From assembly GCA_003538625.1 (NCBI GenBank), contig DPRR01000028.1, positions 62,001 to 126,000 of the forward strand: a stretch of DNA of 64,000 bases, read 5' to 3'. This stretch comes from Ignavibacteriales bacterium. Lineage in GTDB: Bacteria; Bacteroidota; Ignavibacteria; Ignavibacteriales; Ignavibacteriaceae. Under the pieces are notes generated by a model. That model made no database searches and was not told the DNA's origin. It was given only the letters and a program-made list of their open reading frames with translations. A program made the position numbers and the translations under genes. This document shows positions 31,966 to 41,465 of this stretch, piece by piece (position 1 is the first letter of the stretch; the number at the start of each line of letters is the position of its first letter).

Positions 31966-33321
31966 ATGGATTATATAATTTATTTCGCGATTACAATTGG
32001 TATTTTAGTTTTCATCCACGAGTTTGGACATTTTGCTGCAGCTAAACTTAGCGGAATGCGTGCAGATGTTTTTGCTATCGGATTTGGAAAAAGATTATTC
32101 GGTTACAATAAAAAATCCGGATTTTCTTTTGGTGAACTTCCAAAAGATTTTGATGGTGAAGGACATACCGATTACAGATTAAGTTTATTACCTCTTGGCG
32201 GTTATGTTAAAATAGCCGGAATGGTTGATGAAAGCGGAGATGTTAGCTTTGCTGAAAAAGAACCACAGCCATATGAGTTCCGTGCAAAACCTGTTTGGGC
32301 AAAAATATTTGTAATTACTGCCGGTGTATTTATGAATCTTATGCTTGCATGGTTAATATTCTGGGGCGCAAATTTCTTTCAGGGAAAACCAATTACTCCA
32401 ACAACAACTATCGCTTATGTTGAAGATGGAAGTCCTGCTTCATTAGCCGGATTTGTTAGTGGCGATAAAATCTTAAGCGTTAACGGAAAAAAACTAACCA
32501 ATTGGGAAGATGTTCGTGCAGAGATTTTCATCAACACACTTGGTGAAAATATTAATGTAAAAGTTTTACGAGATGGTAAAGAACAAAATCTTTTAGTTGA
32601 AAGAAAATTAATTCCCGATGATGAAACACAAGCGATGTTTTTAATTCCGGAGGGAGTTAAACCGGCGATTGGCGAAGTTGTTAAAGATTCGCCAGCAGAA
32701 AAAGCTGGAATAAAAGCAGGAGATATTTTATTAAGCCTAAATGGGATTTCTCTTTACAGCGCAAAACAAACAACAGAAATTATTTCTGCAAATCCTGAAA
32801 AAGAAATGCAGCTTGTTGTTCAAAGAGATAAAAAAGAAATTAATCTTTCCGTTACTCCCGGAGAAGATGCAAAAATTGGTGTAGCAATTGGTCCTGTGTT
32901 TATGGGTGAATCCAAGATGAGAAAGTACGGTGCATTCGAATCTGTTTACTACGGCTGGAAAGATATTGAAAAAATGACTGCATTAACTTTTTCCATGATC
33001 GGAAAAGTTTTTACAGGTGATGTAGAATTTAAAAAAGCTTTCGGCGGTCCAATTAAAATTGCACAGATAGCGGCAAAATCTGCAGACAGCGGAATGGCTA
33101 ATTTCTTATATTTCCTTGCCCTTCTTAGTTTAAGTCTGGCAATATTAAACATTATGCCTTTTCCTGTTTTGGATGGCGGACATTTGGTTATGATAATTGT
33201 TGAGGCTGTGATAAAAAGAGAAATTCCAATAAAGATTAAAATGGCAATTCAGAATACTGGACTTGTTTTACTTCTACTTTTGATGGCTTTTATAATTTAT
33301 AATGATATAATTTCTCTCTAA
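31966..33321 (+). CDS. rseP: RIP metalloprotease RseP (site-2 protease)
   Basis: 451 aa. Catalytic zinc motif VFIHEFGHFAAAKLSGMR (His18, His22) in the first membrane helix; second metal-site motif NIMPFPVLDGGHLVMI near 395-410; membrane helices at the N-terminus, ~110-130, ~375-400 and ~425-448; two PDZ domains (~135-215 with SPASLAGFVSGDKILSVNGK, ~222-290 with SPAEKAGIKAGDILLSLNG). It cleaves membrane-bound anti-sigma factors, and two candidates are encoded in this window. AAGGAG precedes the ATG. A MITE-like palindrome follows the stop. Confidence 0.95.
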   Translation: MDYIIYFAITIGILVFIHEFGHFAAAKLSGMRADVFAIGFGKRLFGYNKKSGFSFGELPKDFDGEGHTDYRLSLLPLGGYVKIAGMVDESGDVSFAEKEPQPYEFRAKPVWAKIFVITAGVFMNLMLAWLIFWGANFFQGKPITPTTTIAYVEDGSPASLAGFVSGDKILSVNGKKLTNWEDVRAEIFINTLGENINVKVLRDGKEQNLLVERKLIPDDETQAMFLIPEGVKPAIGEVVKDSPAEKAGIKAGDILLSLNGISLYSAKQTTEIISANPEKEMQLVVQRDKKEINLSVTPGEDAKIGVAIGPVFMGESKMRKYGAFESVYYGWKDIEKMTALTFSMIGKVFTGDVEFKKAFGGPIKIAQIAAKSADSGMANFLYFLALLSLSLAILNIMPFPVLDGGHLVMIIVEAVIKREIPIKIKMAIQNTGLVLLLLLMAFIIYNDIISL

Positions 33322-33333
33322 AGTTGAATTAAT

Positions 33334-33471
33334 AAAAGAGGCTGTCTCAAAAGTAAAAAACACTTGAACGTCATTCCCACGAAAGTGGGAATCCATTTTG
33401 TTTTAAGCAATTTAGATTCCCGTTTTCACGGGAATGACATATGCGACCCAACTTTTGAGACAGCCTCTTTT
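33334..33471. mobile_element. MITE-like palindrome with 21-bp terminal inverted repeats
   Basis: 138 bp. Terminal repeats are perfect over 21 bp: AAAAGAGGCTGTCTCAAAAG plus T at 33334-33354, and the reverse complement at 33451-33471. Inside, GTCATTCCCACG and CGTGGGAATGA-like arms (33371-33440) form a second hairpin. No gene. The GAGGCTGTCTCAAAAGT end resembles ends of full insertion sequences, so it is probably a non-autonomous derivative. The right arm is followed by Ts and can act as the rseP terminator. Confidence 0.85.
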
Positions 33472-33608
33472 TATTCCAATTATTCCCACCTATCACATTT
33501 CTTTACCATACATAAAAAATATTTCAATTCTCTATCGTACATCCGATAAGTTGCCTTTGCAAACTTAAAAAATGATTCCCTTTTATAAAGGTTAAGATTA
33601 TATTTGAT

Positions 33609-34733
33609 ATGAATACTGCGACACTTAATACAAAATCAGATTTTGTCACTGAAAAACTCTCAACTAAAAATGAGTTTATCGACACTTTGAAAAGAAAAAA
33701 TTTATACTGGATTTCACAAGCTTCGGGTTGGAGTTTATTTGTAATTGTAAATCTCCTTATTATTTCTTCTTTCGAAGCCCTGCCTTTAAACAGAGTTTTC
33801 CTTTGGATATTGCTCGGTGTCATTGGATTATTTTTCACACACTTGTACCGATTCTATATTAGAAAAGAAAATTGGGCAAATCTTCCTTTAAGAAAAATTA
33901 CTCCCAGAATATTAATTGCAAGTTTTGTTGTGGGGCTTATAATTTTTATACCTGTTTATACTTTTGGATATTTACTCCATGTTGAAAGAGAATCCCAGCA
34001 TTTAATTGCGTCAATTATATCAGGCATATTAAACTTAACCAGCATTGTACTGGTTTGGTCATTGATATACTTTGCAATTCATTTTTTTGAAAATTCAAAA
34101 AAAGCTGAAATTGAGACACTGATTTTTGAAGCTGCCGTAAAGGATTTTGAATTAAAAACTTTAAAGGCACAGCTCAATCCTCACTTTATGTTCAATGCAA
34201 TGAACAGTATTCGTGCTTTAATTGAAGAAGATCCTAAAAATGCAAAAGATGCCATTACAAAACTTTCTAATCTTATGCGTTATACATTAAAGATTGAAAG
34301 AACAGAAACTGTTCCACTATCTGAAGAATTAAGAACAATACAGGATTATCTTGATCTTGAAAAAATTAGATTTGAAGAACGACTTAATTATAAAATTTGC
34401 TCTACACCGGATGCTGACAGAATTGAAATTCCCCCTATGATGGTACAAACGCTGGTTGAAAATGGAATTAAACATGGAATCTCAAAAATTACACAGGGCG
34501 GAGAGGTTAATGTTGATGCAATGGTTACCGGTTCAAATCTTATAATAGAAATTAGAAATAGTGGTAAATTTGATGAGGACGCATTAAAAAATTCCAGAGG
34601 ATTTGGAATCAGCAATACAAAACATAGATTGTCTTTATTGTATGGAGAAAATGCCTCATTATCTTTAACAAATGAAAACAATAATAGTGTTCTAACAAAG
34701 CTCATAATACCATTAGGAGGTTTAAAACAATGA
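33609..34733 (+). CDS. LytS/YehU-type sensor histidine kinase
   Basis: 374 aa. Four membrane helices in residues ~40-160 (for example WSLFVIVNLLIISSFEAL, ILIASFVVGLIIFIPVYTF, LTSIVLVWSLIYFAI). Histidine kinase box LKAQLNPHFMFNAMNSIRAL (~188-207, phosphoryl His in NPHF), then the ATPase domain with MVQTLVENGIKHGI and RGFGISNTKHRLSLLYG. It phosphorylates the LytTR regulator encoded by the overlapping next gene. Signal unknown. Confidence 0.92.
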   Translation: MNTATLNTKSDFVTEKLSTKNEFIDTLKRKNLYWISQASGWSLFVIVNLLIISSFEALPLNRVFLWILLGVIGLFFTHLYRFYIRKENWANLPLRKITPRILIASFVVGLIIFIPVYTFGYLLHVERESQHLIASIISGILNLTSIVLVWSLIYFAIHFFENSKKAEIETLIFEAAVKDFELKTLKAQLNPHFMFNAMNSIRALIEEDPKNAKDAITKLSNLMRYTLKIERTETVPLSEELRTIQDYLDLEKIRFEERLNYKICSTPDADRIEIPPMMVQTLVENGIKHGISKITQGGEVNVDAMVTGSNLIIEIRNSGKFDEDALKNSRGFGISNTKHRLSLLYGENASLSLTNENNNSVLTKLIIPLGGLKQ

Positions 34734-35449
34734 AAGCATTAATTATAGACGATGAAAGACTAGCCCGTGCAGAGTTAATAAGATTATTAGAACCATTTAA
34801 AGAAATCGAAATTGTGGGTGAAGCTGTAAATGCAGATGATGCCCACAATAAAATTTCTGAACTAAATCCCGAGGTAATTTTTCTTGATATCCAAATGCCG
34901 GGTAAAACAGGATTTGAACTGCTAGAAGAATTGGACAGCGTTCCAAAAGTTATTTTTACTACAGCATATGATGAGTACGCGCTTAAAGCTTTTGAGTTTA
35001 ATGCACTTGATTATCTTTTAAAACCTATTGAACCGGCAAGATTGGAAGAATCAATTAAAAAATTAATTGAAGGCAGACGTAAAGAAAAAATTCACGAAGT
35101 ATCACAGGAAACTTTAACTGCCGATGATCAGGTTTTTGTTAAAGACGGCGACAAATGCTGGTTTGTAAAATTAGAAAAAGTACGGCTGTTTGAATCCGAA
35201 GGAAATTATGTAAGATTATTTTTTGATGAAAATAAACCGCTTATCTTAAGAACATTAAATTATCTTGATGAAAGATTAGACCGCAAATCATTTTTCCGTG
35301 CAAGCAGAAAGCATATCATAAATCTAAAATGGGTCGAAAATATTGAACCCTGGCTTAATGGCGGATTACTTGCAAAGCTAAAAGGCGGACATAAAATTGA
35401 AGTCTCCAGAAGACAAGCAGTTAAATTTAAAGAGATGCTGAGTCTGTAA
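34730..35449 (+). CDS. LytTR-family response regulator
   Basis: 239 aa. Receiver domain: KALIIDDERLARAELIRLL, phosphoryl Asp in VIFLDIQMPGKTGFELL (~54), TTAYDEYALKAFEFNALDYL and KP. The C-terminal LytTR DNA-binding domain (~130-235) has RLFESEGNYVRLFFDENKP and RSHKHIINLKWVENIEPW-like sequence (SRKHIINLKWVENIEP). Overlaps the kinase gene by 4 nt. Binding sites not identified. Confidence 0.92.
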   Translation: MKALIIDDERLARAELIRLLEPFKEIEIVGEAVNADDAHNKISELNPEVIFLDIQMPGKTGFELLEELDSVPKVIFTTAYDEYALKAFEFNALDYLLKPIEPARLEESIKKLIEGRRKEKIHEVSQETLTADDQVFVKDGDKCWFVKLEKVRLFESEGNYVRLFFDENKPLILRTLNYLDERLDRKSFFRASRKHIINLKWVENIEPWLNGGLLAKLKGGHKIEVSRRQAVKFKEMLSL

Positions 35450-35461
35450 TTCATCATAGTG

Positions 35462-35566
35462 GTCATTGCGAACGAGTTTTCTGCCATAGGCATCCCTTTG
35501 GGAGAGTGAAGCAATCTAACAAATAAATAGATTGCTTCATTCCGACAAGTCGGGATTCGTAATGAC
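35462..35566. repeat. Long hairpin repeat, copy 4
   Basis: GTCATTGCGAACGAG, GTGAAGCAATCTA, TAGATTGCTTCATTCC, CGACAAGTCGGGATTCG and TAATGAC. Between convergent genes (response regulator and TonB-dependent-receptor-like), as copy 1 is between ruvA and the FAH gene. Confidence 0.8.
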
Positions 35567-35576
35567 AAACGAAAAA

Positions 35577-37520
35577 CTAATTAAACAACTCCCAAGCAAC
35601 ACCAAATCTTATACTTCTCGATAGCATAGGATAATACGGTGTAATGTAATATTGATTATCAATTAAATTCTGCCAGGTGAAATAAACAATAGCAGTTTTT
35701 TGTATTTCACCAACAAGTGTAAAATCTAATTTGTATGATGATGGAACTTCAGTAACTCCATGTTCCCTTGTAAACACATTATTAGTTCCAGTGTAATAAA
35801 AGACAAATCCTGTTTTTAAATCAAGGTTATCGTTAAATAATATGCTTGTGTAATAAAGTCCTGTTTGTGTTTGGAATTCGGGGACACCCATTAATTTATT
35901 GTAACCAATGGTATAATAATATGATGAGTTTGTTTCCAGAAGTAATTTCCAGTAATTGAATTTTAGATTCAGTCCCAATCCGTTCAAGTAACCATATTTG
36001 ACATAATCAAAGAAAACTCCCCCAGTATAAAACCCTGAAGAATATTCGTTATAAAAATATTTTATATCGGTAAATACAAATTCATTTTGATATCTTGCAC
36101 CAAATTCAATAAATGAATATCCGTGATCGCTTGAATTATTAGGTTTTAGAACAGAAGTGCCAAGATAAAGACCAATGCCTTGTTTAATTTTAAATAATAA
36201 ATCAATACCCACTCCGTGACTTATTTCATCAGTATTATAAATTGCTGGTTGTGAATAATTTTCATTATATGAGGATCTCTTATAGTAAACGGATGGAATA
36301 AAAGTACCATCATCTAAATTAGCAGAAAGAATACCGGAAACCGCAAAAACATTTTCAGCAGCGTCAATTTGAACTGCATTCAATTGCACGGGGAAAATAA
36401 ATCGGTTTGAAAACAAATCCTGCTTTTCATAATCAACATTTAGCTGAAACTTAAAAACGCTATAATGAAAATCGTTTCGAATATTTAAGCCATAAGTTTT
36501 GTTTTCAGAATATTCACTTGCTGAAGTGTTTTTTTCATACCGATTGAACATAAAAAATAAACTAGCATCTGATCTCATCCATTCTGCTGGCTTAATTAAA
36601 AATCTTAATCTTGGTAAATGTGTTAAAGTCTTTAATTCACCTTTTGGATAAACCACAGGTGCGACCCTAAAATCATACATCACATTATCCACATTTTCTC
36701 CGAGTGCGATAATGCTGTCAACATTAATTCCACCGTTATACCCGGCTTTATAATCATTGTAGTTATACGTTGCTATTATATTAATCGCGTTTGATAATAA
36801 ATATTTTAGTTTAACTTTTCCCTGCCAGATTGAGTAATCGCTGTTAGTATAAGTTCCATCAAATATTCTGTTTGCAATATCAAATGATGCTATCAGTCTA
36901 TTTGTAATTATTGCATTAAAACTTCCGTCAAGCATCATGTCCCTGTTGGCTCCCTGATAAAATCTAAGGCGGGTATAGGGTTGAGCTGGAAGAAAATCTT
37001 TGGTGATAAAATTTACACTTACCGGATTATTGTAAGCTCCGTAAAGAAATCCTCTCGGCAATGGAATAATTTCTACTGAATCAACATCCTCAGATTGAAT
37101 AAGGTTAAGATTTAAAGAGTTAGAATATCTGTCATTGAATGATATTCCGTCTATCAAATAATTTATAGCATCATTACCAACACCATAAAGAAATGTTTCG
37201 TTAGGCTGTCCTGTAAATCCCAGATCCTTTATAAAATTAAATTGAAATAATCTTAGATAGTCTCCCGCGTACTGATATTCAAGCCTTTTCATAGCTTTGT
37301 TTGATACGATAAAACTTTTTTCTGTTAAAGGTGAATAATAAAGAGGAACTAATGAATCCCGTTTAACTTTTGTAAACAATGAGTCATTTGTTAATAGTGA
37401 GTCCGTACGAACGGAAATTGTATCAGGATAAATTTTTATTTCAGAGGTAACAGAATCTTGAATTTGTCCAAGCGTTATTACAGGATAAAGGATTAACAGA
37501 ATTAATATATTCCTGATCAT
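35577..37520 (-). CDS. TonB-dependent-receptor-like outer-membrane protein
   Basis: 647 aa. Signal peptide MIRNILILLILYPVITLGQ. A plug-like domain (~70-180) has NETFLYGVGNDAINYLIDGI and VDSVEIIPLPRGFLYGAYNN. The rest is a 22-strand-type barrel of alternating aromatic strands ending FGVAWELFN with a terminal aromatic region. It is short for a TonB-dependent receptor and lacks the carboxypeptidase-like N-terminal domain of SusC-type proteins; the TonB box is not obvious. Substrate unknown. Confidence 0.75.
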   Translation of the reverse strand: MIRNILILLILYPVITLGQIQDSVTSEIKIYPDTISVRTDSLLTNDSLFTKVKRDSLVPLYYSPLTEKSFIVSNKAMKRLEYQYAGDYLRLFQFNFIKDLGFTGQPNETFLYGVGNDAINYLIDGISFNDRYSNSLNLNLIQSEDVDSVEIIPLPRGFLYGAYNNPVSVNFITKDFLPAQPYTRLRFYQGANRDMMLDGSFNAIITNRLIASFDIANRIFDGTYTNSDYSIWQGKVKLKYLLSNAINIIATYNYNDYKAGYNGGINVDSIIALGENVDNVMYDFRVAPVVYPKGELKTLTHLPRLRFLIKPAEWMRSDASLFFMFNRYEKNTSASEYSENKTYGLNIRNDFHYSVFKFQLNVDYEKQDLFSNRFIFPVQLNAVQIDAAENVFAVSGILSANLDDGTFIPSVYYKRSSYNENYSQPAIYNTDEISHGVGIDLLFKIKQGIGLYLGTSVLKPNNSSDHGYSFIEFGARYQNEFVFTDIKYFYNEYSSGFYTGGVFFDYVKYGYLNGLGLNLKFNYWKLLLETNSSYYYTIGYNKLMGVPEFQTQTGLYYTSILFNDNLDLKTGFVFYYTGTNNVFTREHGVTEVPSSYKLDFTLVGEIQKTAIVYFTWQNLIDNQYYITPYYPMLSRSIRFGVAWELFN

Positions 37521-37755
37521 TTATAAACAATTCAATTTTAATTTATTAAAGATAAAAATAACTAATTAACCGGTGTGCACCAAAGTCATTTACGCTATTA
37601 GGGATAAATTATCGGTTGAGTATACCCTCAATTTATGGGAGTGAACTTAATGTTAAAATTATTTTTTATTTGGAATTCATTTCATTTGAAATAAAATATA
37701 TTTATTTTCGCTCTGTAATTAAACATCATTCATTAATTAAAAGAGAGGGCTATTT

Positions 37756-38037
37756 ATGGCAGTTAAACCAATGACCAAAGGTCAGATTCTTGATCACCTA
37801 TCAAAAAAAACCGGAACAACAAAAAAGTTATCCGGTCAGTTTCTAGATGAACTCGTAGCTTTATCATACAAAGAAGCTAAGAAGTCTTTCACCATTCCTG
37901 GTTTAGGAAAATTAGTGGTAGTAAACAGAAAGAAAAGAATGGGAAGAAACCCAGCCACCGGCGCTACAATGCTAATCCCTGCAAAGAAGGTATTAAAGTT
38001 CAGAATAGCTAAAGCAGCAAAGGATTCAGCTTTATAA
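37756..38037 (+). CDS. HU-family DNA-binding protein
   Basis: 93 aa, full HU length. MTKGQILDHLSKKTGTTKKL, LVALSYKEAKKSFTIPGLGK and the DNA-inserting arm RKKRMGRNPATGATMLIP. Basic nucleoid protein that bends DNA. A long 5' region (235 nt, A/T rich, no gene) precedes it, with GAGAGGG as ribosome site; a strong terminator follows. Confidence 0.92.
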   Translation: MAVKPMTKGQILDHLSKKTGTTKKLSGQFLDELVALSYKEAKKSFTIPGLGKLVVVNRKKRMGRNPATGATMLIPAKKVLKFRIAKAAKDSAL

Positions 38038-38060
38038 TCTTAGTTAAGATTGTATTAATT

Positions 38061-38093
38061 AAGCGAAGAATAATTTTGTTCTTCGCTTTTTTT
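38061..38093 (+). terminator. Intrinsic terminator after the HU gene
   Basis: AAGCGAAGAA (38061-38070) pairs with TTCTTCGCTT (38079-38088) over an 8-nt loop, followed by TTTTTTT to 38093. Confidence 0.9.
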
Positions 38094-38106
38094 ATACGGA
38101 GGTGAT

Positions 38107-38520
38107 ATGAGTGAAATAATTTATGCAGTTGAAAAATCTCTTGATGTTTCTGAATTTATTGAGGTGTTGAAAAACAGTACGCTTGCTGAACGCAGACCGG
38201 TTGATGATGAACAAAGGATCTCATCAATGTGTAATAATGCAAACCTTATTGTTACAGCCCGATTAGATGGTAAACTTATCGGCGTTGCCCGATCAATAAC
38301 TGATTTTGTTTACTGTACTTACCTTTCAGATCTTGCTGTTGACATAAAATATCAGAAAAAAGGTATAGGAAAAAAATTAATTGAGGAAACAAAAAAAATA
38401 ACCCCGCAGGCAAATCTGATATTGCTCTCTGCCCCTGCTGCAGTTGATTACTATCCTAAAATAGGAATGTCTAAACATAATCACTGTTACTACCTTACTG
38501 ATATTAAAGATTTAAAATAA
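38107..38520 (+). CDS. GNAT-family N-acetyltransferase
   Basis: 137 aa. LIVTARLDGKLIGVARSITD (strand region), YLSDLAVDIKYQKKGIGKKL (acetyl-CoA loop QKKGIGK, ~85-92), and LILLSAPAAVDYYPKIGMSK. Single small-domain acetyltransferase; substrate unknown. The ribosome site GGAGGTGAT is a full complement to the 16S 3' end and lies right behind the HU terminator, so translation signals are strong while transcription must come from a short promoter or read-through. Confidence 0.88.
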   Translation: MSEIIYAVEKSLDVSEFIEVLKNSTLAERRPVDDEQRISSMCNNANLIVTARLDGKLIGVARSITDFVYCTYLSDLAVDIKYQKKGIGKKLIEETKKITPQANLILLSAPAAVDYYPKIGMSKHNHCYYLTDIKDLK

Positions 38521-38670
38521 TCATAACATTATCAGCTTAATCTTTAGCCCTGTTTTATTAAATTTGCGGAGTGAAAATTTAAATTCGAAAAACAATAAAT
38601 TTTCTCGCAACATTTTACAACAATTTAGTAATAAAGCGATTTAACAATTAATTCCCACAGGTCTGGCAAA

Positions 38671-41076
38671 ATGTTAAAGAAGATGTTTTTATCTGTACTC
38701 CTTATTTTCTCATTAAGTAATGCGCAATCAATTCATGATCTAATCCAGCCTATAAACCTTGCTCAGGATCAACCCACAGGGGTTCTAGTTAGTGATATTT
38801 TTTATGCTGATAATTATGATGTAAAGTTTTCATCAAGCAAGAATATAGATGTTAAATATGATATTTCATTAATGGAATTATCATTAACTCCGAAAAAGGA
38901 TTTTTCAGGAATGGAATTAATCTCCTTTCGCTTAAACGATGAAACTTATCAAATACCTGTTAAACTGGTTAAGAGTCAGAAATATCTTTTTACATATAAA
39001 CCACAGCCCGGTGAAAAAGAAGTGAGTTTGTTTGGACAATTCAATAGCTGGGATAGACATAATCTTCCAATGAAAGATTCAAATGGCGATGAAGTACTTG
39101 AAGTTGAGATACCGCTTGATCCCGGTAGATATGAATATAAATTTTATGTTGATGGGAGAGAAGTTGTTGATCCCGAAAATCCTGTTAAAGTTTCCAATGG
39201 GATGGGAGATTTTAATTCGCTTAGAATAATTGAAGAATCTGCAAAAGATAAAATGTTTCTTCATGTGATGGGAACAGAAAAAACAAATGATGGTTTAAAA
39301 TTAAAATTTTACTTTTCCCAAGGGGATGGCAAACCAGAAAATGTTGACCGAAGTAATCTTGTAACAAGGGAAAGTTTGATTGCTTTATTTGATAATAAAT
39401 TATTTCCCAATGATTTAATAAAAATTAATGGAAGAGAAATTACTCTTACCGCTAAAGCTAAAATGTTAGTTGGAAACCATACCGTTAGGATAGCTGTAAA
39501 TCGAATGGGTAGAAATTCAAATATTCAAACAGTCCAATTGCAGAACGGTGTGATCGCCGGAAATTCAGAAGTGCATACTTTAAATGATAACATAATCTAC
39601 AGCATGATGATTGATCGTTTTAATAATGGCGATAAATCAAATGATAATCCAATTGTTCACGATTCACTTTTTATTCCCGCGAATTATCAAGGCGGTGATT
39701 TACAAGGCATCATCAACAAACTGGAAGAAGGTTATTTTGACAAGCTTGGTGTAAATGCATTCTGGATTTCTCCGATTGTTGATAACACAAATAATGCTTA
39801 CCGGGAATACCCTGCTCCGCATCGCTGGTACACAGGTTATCATGGTTACTGGCCTGTTTCATCAACAAAAGTTGAAGAACATTTCGGGGATATGAATCTG
39901 GTTAAGAAATTAATTGATATCGCACATAAAAAAGATTCAAAAGTTTTTCTGGATTATGTTGCTCATCATGTTCATCAGGAACATTGGATGTGGAAAGATC
40001 ATCGTGATTGGTTTGGAACTTATAATCTTCCCAACGGAAGATTAAATTTAAGATTGTGGGATGAGTATCGATTAACAACATGGTTTGAACCTTACATGCC
40101 TTCGTTTGATTTTGTTAGTTCTTATGAGGCACTTGAATTTATGACTGACAATGCTGTATGGTGGCTAAAAGTTACAGATGCAGATGGTTTCCGCCATGAT
40201 GCAGTTAAACATGTTCCCAATGAATTCTGGAGACTGCTGACAAAAAAAATAAAAGAGGAAATCTCCGTTCCAAAGAAAAAAGAGATTTATCAGATTGGTG
40301 AATCATTCGGCGGGATTGATATGATTGCTTCTTATGTAAACAACGGACAGTTAAGTGCACAGTTTAATTTTAATCTTTACGATGTTGCCATTCCAACTTT
40401 TCTTGATGAAAAAGCTTCATTTAAATTACTTGATTATCAAATGCAAAAAGGCTTTCAGGTTTTTGGATATAATAACTTAATGGGCAACATAATGGATAGT
40501 CATGATAAGATCAGGTATATGGCGTATGCAGACGCTGATCTTGCAATTAATGATGGACGCGCTGGAGATTTTGCATGGAACAATCCACCAAAAGTTGATG
40601 ACCCCAAAAGTTATGATAAACTTAAACTTCATCTTGCATACATATTAACAATTCCCGGCATTCCAATAATTTATTATGGCGATGAGATTGGGATGACAGG
40701 TGCCGCCGATCCTGATAACAGAAGGATGATGAGATTCGATACTGAACTTAATCAATATGAAAAACAAACTTTAGAAGATGTCAGTAAACTAATTCACATC
40801 AGAAAAGAAAACTCTGCTTTGCGGTACGGTGATTTTCTAACCCTGCAAGCTGATGAAAATATTTATGCTTATTTAAGATCGGATATGAATGAAAGAGTTT
40901 TGATAATTGTTAATAAAAATTCAAACCAACAAAAAGTTGAGTTTACTTTACCCGGAATGTATAAGATTACAAAAGCTAAAGATCTTGTAAGCGGAAAAGA
41001 GTTTGATGTGAAGGATAATAAAATTGTTCTGGATATTGATGGATCTAAATATTTAATATTGGTATTAGCAAAATAA
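38671..41076 (+). CDS. Exported glycoside hydrolase family 13 (alpha-amylase type)
   Basis: 801 aa. Signal peptide MLKKMFLSVLLIFSLSNAQ; a beta-sandwich of the AMPK/CBM48 type (~105-190: VSLFGQFNSWDRHNLPM, YKFYVDGREVVDPENP); a second linker domain; then the GH13 barrel (~300-720) with YSMMIDRFNNGDKSNDNP, catalytic nucleophile in DADGFRHDAVKHV (~508), acid/base in YQIGESFGG (~543) and transition-state Asp in NIMDSHDKIRY (~608); and a C-terminal beta domain. It hydrolyses alpha-glucans or cyclodextrins outside the cytoplasm. Two further genes follow in the same direction after 11 nt. Confidence 0.9.
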   Translation: MLKKMFLSVLLIFSLSNAQSIHDLIQPINLAQDQPTGVLVSDIFYADNYDVKFSSSKNIDVKYDISLMELSLTPKKDFSGMELISFRLNDETYQIPVKLVKSQKYLFTYKPQPGEKEVSLFGQFNSWDRHNLPMKDSNGDEVLEVEIPLDPGRYEYKFYVDGREVVDPENPVKVSNGMGDFNSLRIIEESAKDKMFLHVMGTEKTNDGLKLKFYFSQGDGKPENVDRSNLVTRESLIALFDNKLFPNDLIKINGREITLTAKAKMLVGNHTVRIAVNRMGRNSNIQTVQLQNGVIAGNSEVHTLNDNIIYSMMIDRFNNGDKSNDNPIVHDSLFIPANYQGGDLQGIINKLEEGYFDKLGVNAFWISPIVDNTNNAYREYPAPHRWYTGYHGYWPVSSTKVEEHFGDMNLVKKLIDIAHKKDSKVFLDYVAHHVHQEHWMWKDHRDWFGTYNLPNGRLNLRLWDEYRLTTWFEPYMPSFDFVSSYEALEFMTDNAVWWLKVTDADGFRHDAVKHVPNEFWRLLTKKIKEEISVPKKKEIYQIGESFGGIDMIASYVNNGQLSAQFNFNLYDVAIPTFLDEKASFKLLDYQMQKGFQVFGYNNLMGNIMDSHDKIRYMAYADADLAINDGRAGDFAWNNPPKVDDPKSYDKLKLHLAYILTIPGIPIIYYGDEIGMTGAADPDNRRMMRFDTELNQYEKQTLEDVSKLIHIRKENSALRYGDFLTLQADENIYAYLRSDMNERVLIIVNKNSNQQKVEFTLPGMYKITKAKDLVSGKEFDVKDNKIVLDIDGSKYLILVLAK

Positions 41077-41087
41077 TTGGAGATACA

Positions 41088-41465
41088 ATGGCTAAACTAA
41101 CTATCGTTTATGGTGTAATATTTATTGTAATGGGATTGTATGGTTACTTCGGGATTAGCAGTGAAAGTATAACCGCACTCATTCCAGCTTTCTTTGGAAT
41201 ACCAATGTTAATCTTTGGCTGGCTAGCACTAAATGAAAAATATTTAAAGCACGCAATGCACGGAGCTGCTGTTTTAATGCTACTGGGATTTGCAGGCACA
41301 GTTGGCGGACTTTTTAATTTTTTCAAAATGCTGGGCGGAGTTGAACTGGAAAGACCCGCAGCAGTTACTGTTCAGGCAATAATGGCTGTTCTTTGTTTGG
41401 TGTTTTTAATTTTAGCAGTTAAATCATTTATTGATGCCCGAAAAAATAGGACAAAAAGTGAATAA
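41088..41465 (+). CDS. Small membrane protein, four helices
   Basis: 125 aa. Four hydrophobic helices: TIVYGVIFIVMGLYGYFGI, ITALIPAFFGIPMLIFGWLA, AAVLMLLGFAGTVGGLFNF and MAVLCLVFLILAVKSFIDA, with short loops and a basic tail. No family recognised. Starts 11 nt after the amylase stop and overlaps the next gene by 8 nt. Confidence 0.75.
   Translation: MAKLTIVYGVIFIVMGLYGYFGISSESITALIPAFFGIPMLIFGWLALNEKYLKHAMHGAAVLMLLGFAGTVGGLFNFFKMLGGVELERPAAVTVQAIMAVLCLVFLILAVKSFIDARKNRTKSE

Noticed and set aside
33364..33549. 61-codon plus-strand open frame
   Set aside because: Lies within the MITE palindrome and its flank; no coding character.
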